From positions 17,382,001-17,446,000 of the forward strand of contig OZ038530.1 in NCBI GenBank assembly GCA_964036665.1: a DNA stretch of 64,000 nucleotides, given 5' to 3'. Positions 56,520 through 64,000 of the stretch are shown here, piece after piece; position 1 is the first letter of the stretch, and every line of letters begins with the position of its first letter. The position numbers and the translations under genes were made by a program. The notes below the pieces were generated by a model. That model was given only the letters and a program-made list of their open reading frames with translations, was not told the DNA's origin and made no database searches. The stretch comes from Gordius sp. MW1. Lineage: Eukaryota; Nematomorpha; Gordioida; Gordea; Gordiidae.

Positions 56520-59253
56520 GTTGTAAAATAGCGAAGTCAAATGTCAATCAAGCGTCATATATTATTTAAAATTGTTTAAATAGTTCTTATTGGCGGATAA
56601 AAACGTCAATCATCAATAATATTATGTTATTTAACATTACAATTTTAATCATATTATATATCATAAATAAATTAAGAACATTGCCCCCCCCCCTTATTTT
56701 TTACCCTCTTTATCACCAGGGAGGGTGTTTTGCCCCCGCCCCCCCCCCCGCTTATTTTTTATCCTCTTTCTCACCACAGGGGAGATGGGGGGAAGGGGGG
56801 GGGGGTGTTTTCCCCCCCCCCCTTATTTTTTACCCTCTTTCTCACCAGAGGGGAGGGGGGTTTTGTCCCCCCCCCTCTTATTTTTTATTCTCTTTCTCAC
56901 CAGTTTTTTATCCTCTTTCTCACCACAGGAGAGATGGGGGGGGGGGGGGGGGGGGGGTGTTTTGCCCCCCCCCCTTATTTTTGACTCTCTTTCTTACCAG
57001 AAAGGAGGGGGGGTCTTTCCCCCCCCCATTTTTTATCCTATTTATTACCAGAGGGAAGGGGGGGGTGTATTGCACCCCTTATTTTTTATCCCTCTTTTTC
57101 ACTGGTGCCCCCCCCTGGTAAGAAAAAGGGTAAAAAATAAAGGGGGGGGAGGCAAATCACCCCCTTCTCCTCTGGTGAGAAAAGGGATAAAAAATAGGGG
57201 GGGGGGGGCAAAACACCCCCCCCCCCATCTCCCCTCTGGTGAGAAAAAGGATAAAAAATAAGGGAGGGGGGGGCAAAACACTCCCCCCCATCTCCCTCCT
57301 GGTGAGAAAAAGGACAAAAAATAAGGGAGGGCTTTCTCACCAGGGGTGAGAAAGAGGGTAAAAAATAAGGTGGGGGGGGGGCAAATCACCCCCTCCCCTC
57401 TGGTGAGAAAAAGGGTAAAAAAAACTGGGGGGGGGAAGCAAATCCCCCCTCCTCCCTGGTAAGAAAGAGGGTAAAAATAATGGGAGGGGGGCAAATCACC
57501 CCCCCCCCCCTCCCTCTTGTAAGAAAGAGGGTAAAAAATAATGGGGTGGGGGGCAAATCACCCTCTCCCCTCTGGTGAGAAAAAGGGGAAAAAATAATGG
57601 GGGGGGGAGCAAATCCCCCCCTCCCCCCTGGTAAGAAAGAAAATAATGGGGGGGGGCAAATCACCCCCTCCCCTCTGGTGAGAAAAAGGGTAAAAAATAA
57701 TGGGGGGGGGAAGCAAATCCCCCCCTCCCACCTGGTAAGAAAGAGGGTAAAAAATAAGGGGGGGGGGGCAAATCACCCTCTCCCCTCTGGTGAGAAAAAG
57801 GGTAAAAAATAAGGGGGGGGAAGCAAATCCCCCCCTACCCCCTGGTAAGAAAGAAAATAATGGGGGGGGGGGGCAAATCACCCCCTCTCCTCTGGTGAGA
57901 AAAAGGGTAAAAAATAATGGGGGGGGGGAAGCAAATCCCCCCTCCCCCCTGGTAAGAAAGAGGGTAAAAAATAATGGGGGGGGGGGGCAAATCACCCTCT
58001 CCCCTCTGGTGAGAAAAAGGGTAAAAAATAATGGGGGGGGGGGGGGGAAGCAAATCCGCCCCTCCCCCCTGGTAAGAAAGAAAATAATGGGGGGGGGGGC
58101 AAATCACCCCCTCCCCTCTGGTGAGAAAAAGGATAAAAAATAATGGGGGGGGGGAAGCAAATCCCCCCTCCCCCCTGGTAAGAAAGAGGGTAAAAAATAA
58201 GGGGGGGGGGCAAATCACCCCTACCCTTTGGTGAGAAAGAGGGTAAAAAATAGTGGGGGGGGGCAAATTACCCCTTTCCCCCCTGGTGAGAAAGAGGGAA
58301 AATAAGGGGGGGGCAAATCACCCTCTCCCCTCTGGTGAGAAAAAGGGTAAAAAAAGGGGGGGGGAAGCAAATCCCCCCTCCCCCCTGGTAAGAAAGAAAA
58401 TAATGGGGGGGGGGCAAATCACCCCCTCTCCTCTGGTGAGAAAAAGGGTAAAAAATAATGGGGGGGGGGAAGCAAATCCCCCCTCCCCCCTGGTAAGAAA
58501 GAGGGTAAAAAATAATGGGGGGGGGGGGCAAATCACCCTCTCCCCTCTGGTGAGAAAAAGGGTAAAAAATAATGGGGGGGGGAAGCAAATTCGCCCCTCC
58601 CCCCTGGTAAGAAAGAAAATAATGGGGGGGGGGGCAAATCACCCCCTCCCCTCTGGTGAGAAAAAGGGTAAAAAATAAGGGGGGGGGGAAGCAAATCCCC
58701 CCTCCCCCCTGGTAAGAAAGAGAGTAAAAAATAAGGGGGGGGGGGGGCAAATCACCCCTACCCTTTGGTGAGAAAGAGGGTAAAAAATAGTGGGGGGGGG
58801 GGCAAATTACCCCTTTCCCCCCTGTTGAGAAAGAGGGTAAAAAATAAGGGGGGGGGGGCAAATCACCCCCCTCCCCCCTGGTGAAAAAAAGGGTACAAAT
58901 AAGGGGGGGGGGCAAATCACCCCCCCCCCCTCCCTCCTGGTGAGAAAGAGGGTAAAAAAAAATATTATTCTATTTAATTAACTTAATATTTAATTCAACA
59001 CAATTAGCATCTACCTTGCAAAATGTTATTAAGATGAATATAATTTATCTATCTCTAATTCAAATATGGGATAATTGACGTTCAAATTTAAAAACGCTAT
59101 GGTTTAACAATGGGATCGTCAAAAGTAACAATGCATTTTCCCAATCCCCACCCAATCCCCTGCTAGGAAAAAAAGACGTGATAAACGTCAAAACTCATTT
59201 TTTCGTGTTTTTAACCAATAGCAATTCGTATTTGATGTTCGCTATTTTACAAC
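56520..59253. mobile_element. foldback element 3 with expanded G/C core
   Basis: Termini GTTGTAAAATAGCGAA (56520) and its inverse (to 59253). The left inner arm (AATTTTAATCATATTATATA, CATAAATAAATTAAGAAC) is also the inner arm of foldback element 1. Most of the element is the minisatellite at 56680-58960. Arm similarity beyond the first 25 bp is weak. Confidence 0.7.
56680..58960. repeat. 2.3-kb G-run/C-run minisatellite with higher-order structure
   Basis: Units of about 45-60 nt read: G-run, CAAATCA or AAGCAAATC, C-run, TCTGGTGAGAAAAAGGGTAA (type A) or CCTGGTAAGAAAGAGGGTAA (type B), AAAATAAT. The array is inverted left of about 57105 relative to the right. A shortened B unit, GGTAAGAAAGAAAATAATGG, recurs near 57631, 57843, 58070, 58386 and 58605, giving a period of about 215 nt. 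A larger period of about 537 nt is seen between 58200 and 58737. The longest run is G22 at 56936-56957. Each unit can form a small G-run/C-run hairpin. All long frames here are artefacts of repeats that lack stops. Confidence 0.9.
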
Positions 59254-59440
59254 CTTCGACATTTCTGTACGCTACACCGGCGCCAAAATTTTTATACTCA
59301 TTATCATTAACAAATTTAAAAACAAATTCTGAAATTTATTTTTTCAAGTTACTTTTACACTGTATTTACATTTTATATCAATAACCAAAATATTTGAAAT
59401 GGTGGAAAAGCAAAGAAGTTAAGTAACTTGATTAAAACAT

Positions 59441-60372
59441 TAGGGGAGACCGGGGCTAGTCGTAGCCCGGGGTCACTATTATCTTTGTATTTATTTTTTG
59501 AAATAGTAATGATATATTTAAAATTAAACCATATGTGTATTTTTCCATAAGGTATAAAAAAATTTTTCTATAAAAAATAATTTAAAATTTTTATTGAAGA
59601 AAAACGATTTTTCGGGGCTATTAGTAGCCTTGACAAAATTTTGTATTTTGCTCATAAATTTTTTTTGGCTTTATATTTTGGACTAATTTAACTTTTATCT
59701 TATAAAGGGATATTTCTTATATGAAAACCGTCTAAAGATTAAATTTCTATTCGCAATATAACATGTAAAATTATTAAATATTTATAAAAATAGGAGTCGG
59801 GGCTAGACGGGTAGGGGCTAGTTCTAGCCATTAGTCATTCTGTCTTCCAAATGAAAAAATTTAAAAAACAAGAATTTTGTTTATAAACCAACATAGTGTA
59901 ATTTAGAATAGAAATAGACTATGATTATACTTTAAAAAACGATTAAAAGTTTTTTTTCCATCGCAGAATCTGTCTTTTAAGTGTACTTAATCCAGATTGT
60001 CATATTGTCACTTTTTTTATTTGTATTATATAAAATACAATCATATTACATTTGCATTTTCTATGTTTTTTATTATGTAACAACCTTTTTATTAATTTGA
60101 GTTAGCATACACTATTAAGAAGTGAAAACGTCAGGGTTAATCTATCCCCAGAACAGAGCTTTAACTAGCCCCGGGCACTTTTAAAATTTCTAGGATTTTT
60201 GATTATTTTAAACTCAATTTATAAAAAACTATAAGCTTTTTTCCTCACTTTTTTTTCTTATAGTAGAAAAACACTATAAAAATGTATTCCAATAAAAAAT
60301 TATAAAAACTTTATTAGTTTTTTTAAAATGTGATTTAATTTTTTATGGCCATTTAGTCCCCGGTCTCCCCTA
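59441..60372. mobile_element. element with GGGGAGACCGGGGCTAGT ends
   Basis: 932 bp. The left end is TAGGGGAGACCGGGGCTAGT. The right end, reversed, is TAGGGGAGACCGGGGACTAA. Inside are further GGGGCTA/CTAGCC motifs (about 59615, 59793, 59815, 60163) in an AT-rich body. No coding frame. A TA target duplication is possible but cannot be separated from the ends. Confidence 0.7.
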
Positions 60373-60727
60373 AAACCTCAAATAAGGGTTTTAAAAGTAT
60401 TTGGCTTATATGGTTTTATGTATCCTAAAGTGCCACTTGTAAAAAAATTTCCATGTAGGTCGTTTCTTAAAAGATAAAAGAACTCAAGTGACCGGCAATT
60501 GCCAGTTTATTATTTTTGCAATATATTTATCACATACATATTGTTTAACAGATAGATAAAAAAAATTAAACAAAAAAAATTTTACGGGTCCGGGCCGGGC
60601 TTTGTATAAAATTAGCGGGCCGGGCCAGGCTTATAATTTAAAATTTCGACGGGCCCGGGCTTTCATATTTTTATTACGGGCGGGCCGACTGACCTAAACA
60701 GGCCCGTTGCAGGTCTCTAACATGTAT

Positions 60728-61789
60728 ATATAAATAAATAGTATAATCATATCTTTTTCTAATTTGGAGAAAAAGAGTGATTAATTGCTTCTGGTTCCTA
60801 CACCAAACCTTGATGTAATTGCTAATTCAAGGTTTTGAACCTAACTCAAAAATAAATTGTTTTTTGCATAATCTCAACGGATTTCATATAAAGTTTCCTC
60901 GCTTTAAAACATTTTAATCAGATTAAACCCAGCATTTAAAATTTTTATTATTCCATATAATCCTGGTTCTAATTATTGATCAATGAGAAATTTGTCATAA
61001 ATTGCGGGGAAGAAAATGTAATTAAACCCGTATTTCTAATGCACATAATTTTAAGATGAGTTCCAGAAATGGACATAGTCTCAAATAGTTTGGGTTATGG
61101 ATTAAAGCAATTTTATAGAAGAGCAAACTATAAAAATTTATAGATTGTGCCTATTAAAAATTAAAATTATTGCTGATCTGTTAGATTCGAACTGGAAACC
61201 GTAGACTTTAAAAAAAAATTGTTACTTGAAGTTAAAAGTTATTCGATAAATACAGCGTTTAATATTATTTTTCAATTTATGGGGTGTTTATTCTGCTTCT
61301 TTAGAACAAATGTATTTCATAATTTAAACCTTAAAAATATTAATTTAAAAAAATTAATAAAAATTTCATTCTATATTTTGAACCTGCGACTAAGTTATTT
61401 TGCTTTTTTTTATTGTTGGTCATTTATAAAATTTAGCAAAAAATGACAAATCTCTGACAAAAACCACCAAATTTTTAAGAAAATTACAATCTTAAACTTA
61501 AAAAAATAACAGGCTTTTTATTCAAAATTACACGCAATATTTTTAAAATTTCGACCACGTTTTTTTTATCAAAAAATTTGGCAAAAAAATAGACAATCTC
61601 TCAAAACTACCGAATTATAAAAAAGGGCAAACATAAATGCAAGAGTGGCGAATACATATATACATGGTAAGGGAGGGAGTAAGTTGCATATGAAGGATGG
61701 AGAGGGAAAGAGCGTTAATCTTCAAAAGCTTTGATTGATCACCCCTTTCTCTCCTACTAGTGTGCGAGAGAGGAGTCAAGATGTTCAAA
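60728..61789. other. AT-rich stretch, nothing recognised
   Basis: No gene. The short frame at 61219-61446 is low-complexity and lacks any domain. Confidence 0.4.
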
Positions 61790-62310
61790 CATTTAGAGAA
61801 ACGCTGTATTCGGATAGAAAATTTTGCGCTGAATAATAATCTGTTTTTCTTTTTTTCCAAACTTCTAGTTTTTTAGATAACAAGGTTGAAGCTTATTTTA
61901 ATTTTTGAGGCAATATTGCTGCTGCATTTTTAATTTATACCGAAAAATATTAATTTCTTCCTGTAGATTAAAGTCTCATCTATAGGTCCATTTTTAGTTT
62001 TTTTTTGTTTTAAATCCGCGGAATTTTAATAAGGGGAAAGGATTCACGTAAAAGGGAATAAATTAAAATATATAGTTGAAACAAAAAAAAATAAAATAAT
62101 GGACCTATAGATGAGACTTTAATCTACAGGAATAAACTAATATTTGCAGCATAAATTAAAACTGCCGTGGTGATATAGCCTCAAAAAAGGTTAAAATGGA
62201 AATTTTTTGCACCTTCAACCACGTTTATCTAAAAAACTGGAAGTTCTTGAAAAAACAAAGATTATTGTTAAGCGCAAAATTTTATTATCAGAATTATAAG
62301 TCCGATTGCA
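61790..62310. repeat. foldback repeat below the FCP1 gene
   Basis: Inverted arms of about 200 bp meet near 62050: ATAGATGAGACTTTAATCTA with CAGGAA, GCAATATTG/CAGCATAAATTAAAA, ACTTCTAGTTTTTTAGATAA and AAAATTTTGCGCTGAATAAT have matching inverses. A short AT-rich loop separates them. Confidence 0.7.
62281..62286 (-). terminator. candidate poly(A) signal of the FCP1 gene
   Basis: TTTATT (AATAAA on the gene strand) about 160 nt below the stop codon, inside the foldback arm. Confidence 0.35.
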
Positions 62311-62445
62311 GGAAGATTTTTTTGCAGACCTGCGTTATTAGGGCCAGTCATTAAATATTTTTAAATATAATATTTTTTTCGACTATGTCACTATATAAAA
62401 ATAATTAATATGTTTATACAAATATTATATATACATGACGAAGCA

Positions 62446-64000
62446 TCATCGCTTTTTCCGTTTATATGATTTAAGTGAGTTTTTTTCAGAGATTTTAAAA
62501 TTGGGATTCTTAGCAAACCAAGCCACATTATCATGGAGCTTGTCCTTTATATCGTGGACACCTTTTTCGTCGTCATCCGACTCGTTTAGGGCATCATATA
62601 TTTCCTGCTCCATGTTTTTAATTAAATCTTCGCTTAACGGTTTTATTGGTGGAACGCGATCAAAAGTTGTTTTAGGATTGGTAAAACTACTTTTGATCAC
62701 CTTCACATTTAAAGAATCAACAACCGTTTTCTCAGCCCTATGTTTCGTTATCTTTTTGCCAGTTACTTTATCATAGTAACTTATGCAAGCCGATTCATCT
62801 ACTTCTCGATCGACACTCGAACTTTCTTGAGCCACGATGGGCGAAGGTAGGGAATGATGGTGTATGTGAAAAGAATTTTCTTGTTCAAAGGGCATTAATT
62901 TCCATTCCTGAAGCGACACGCCTTGAATATTTTTTGTCTTAAATTCGCTAATAATTTATAAATATATATAAGAATTTTATAAAAAAAAAATACGTTATAG
63001 TGTCAGGTGATTCGTTTAATGGGAACAATGCTTCGCTTGCGCGCTCCCATCTTTCATAACAACTGATGAGCCAATCAATAGTGACAATATGAATGTCTCC
63101 TAATTTTTTTGCGCGATGTATTTTATTGGTACCTTTGATAGCGGCTATAAGATGGGTAGTAACTAGTTATGAGACCATATATAAAAAACCAATAAATAAG
63201 TTACTGTTCGCTTCTATGTCAGGTGATACAGAGGCTCCCAAAGAGAGCGCTATTTTTCTTTCTTTGCTATTTTCTAATGCGACATGTTTTGGAAACACCC
63301 CGCTAAAAACGATATTAACCCCACGAAGAACTTTGCCCCTAATTTCAGGAACTAATAAATGTTCTATATATAATCTCAATTTCTAAACAAACTTAGTGTT
63401 TTCAACGATGGTAAATCTAAATTGCTTGCCACCATTTTGTCATAGACCTCATAAAATTGCCGGTGTATATTAATTAATATATCTTCCAAATAAAAAAGGT
63501 AATCATCCTTGTCAGAAGCATCATTTATAGGCATTTCTGAGGAGTATTCTTCTAAAAAAATTATAGAAGCGAACATTAAAAAATACCAAAACCTTCTGAC
63601 ACTGAGGTCGGAATATCCATTGTGTCTTGTCTACTACCTATAAACTATTTAATAATCTTTATTATAAATTACAAGTCTCATCTATTTGACCATTATCACT
63701 CGGTTGACTGGATCCATTGGGCTCACAAATGGGTGACAAAACTGAATCGGGTTGAATTGCAAAACCAGGGGGCAAATTCATTTCTTCTGAACAATTGAAA
63801 AATTTGTATGGTTTTACATGTACTACATTTGGTACAAAATTCCAAACATCTTCTCTATCATCAATTATGCATACTAAGGAGTCACCAAATGGAAATAAGG
63901 TCCTAAAGGATACAATGCATTCCTTAAGAATATACTTGAGGTTTGCTGTTTTAGAATATGGGTCAATAAATTCATCCCTAGACAAAATACGATGGGAAAA
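62446..64000 (-). CDS. CTDP1: FCP1/CTDP1 RNA polymerase II CTD phosphatase, 3' half (partial)
   Basis: Nuclear phosphatase that removes phosphates from the CTD of RNA polymerase II so it can be recycled. Seven exons: 63936-64000 (continues past the edge), 63673-63902, 63593-63637, 63433-63551, 63205-63382, 62994-63162 and 62446-62947. Introns are 33, 35, 41, 50, 42 and 46 nt, all GT-AG. The first exons encode FSHRILSRDEFIDPYSKTAN and LFPFGDSLVCIIDDREDVW, the end of the FCP homology domain with its conserved DDRED. The catalytic DxDxT lies outside the window. After KDDYLFYLEDILINIHRQFY comes a BRCT domain: LLVPEIRGKVLRGVNIVFSG, LGASVSPD, ITTHLIAAIKGTNK and DWLISCYERWE with its conserved Trp. 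The acidic tail has LNESDDDEKG and ends in SYKRKKR, a likely nuclear localisation signal. Splice sites were chosen by frame, consensus and family alignment from memory. Confidence 0.9.

Larger units (their letters stand above)
55741..60719. mobile_element. 5-kb composite hAT-like element
   Basis: The left end AGAGATCTGCACGGCCCG and right end, reversed, AGAGACCTGCAACGGGCC lie between exact ACATGTAT repeats (55733-55740 and 60720-60727). GGGCCGGGCC-rich tracts follow both ends. TAGAG-type ends with an 8-bp duplication fit hAT. No transposase was found. The cargo includes the MITE fragment at 56022, dispersed-repeat copy 3, foldback element 3 and the element at 59441. Confidence 0.75.

Noticed and set aside
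56624-58915. Many long overlapping frames on both strands encoding PPPLFFTLFLTRGEGG or VRKRVKNKGGG repeats
   Set aside because: They follow entirely from the G-run/C-run minisatellite, which lacks stop codons in several frames, and they change frame with every run-length change. No start context, splice logic or domain supports them.
61185-61205. TTCGAAC-containing stretch as a possible tRNA T-loop
   Set aside because: No acceptor stem, anticodon arm or pol III box A at suitable spacing.

Overview
The window is AT-rich DNA from an invertebrate animal. It uses the standard genetic code and has spliced genes, C2H2 zinc fingers, an FCP1-type phosphatase, a rhodopsin-like GPCR and many kinds of transposon. 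Introns of 33-50 nt in one gene, and the style of the GPCR, make me lean towards a flatworm, but that is a weak inference and other invertebrates fit. There is no bacterial-style organisation, CRISPR array, rRNA or tRNA that I can support.

Four blocks look like host genes. (1) A single-exon rhodopsin-like GPCR on the minus strand (8023-9327). (2) A large coding exon on the plus strand (25474-26820) below a CRE/CCAAT promoter-like patch. It may be the first exon of gene 3. (3) A C2H2 zinc-finger transcription factor on the plus strand, assembled from exons between 37450 and 49239. Its C-terminal finger triplet is Schnurri/SMA-9-like, and its kilobase introns are full of transposons. (4) The 3' half of an FCP1/CTDP1 RNA polymerase II CTD phosphatase on the minus strand (62446-64000, running off the edge), cut by six micro-introns. 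A CpG-rich block with NRF1-type palindromes (20.64-21.34 kb) may drive a short spliced non-coding RNA.

Most of the rest is mobile DNA. It includes a broken mariner (0.7-1.95 kb), Helitron remnant (2.5-4.1), orphan minisatellite (5.3-5.96), hAT elements (15.2-16.2, 22.8-23.9 and a 5-kb composite at 55.7-60.7), PIF/Harbinger (18.3-20.0), piggyBac remnants (about 24 and 28-29.4), two RTE-like non-LTR elements (31.7-34.6 and 50.5-52.4), and several MITE families. One MITE family ends in CATAGACTACATAGACTGC, makes 8-bp target duplications and carries a THAP-like first exon in each arm, which points to the P-element superfamily.

The most unusual structure is a set of three foldback elements at 51.2-52.1, 53.2-55.4 and 56.5-59.3 kb. 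Their arms differ, yet all are centred on the same G-run/C-run minisatellite. The last is expanded to about 2.3 kb with higher-order repeats. Nesting gives a relative order of insertion: P-like element before RTE; RTE before foldback; dispersed repeat before P-like MITE; and, at one site, a hAT insertion next to its paralogous empty site.
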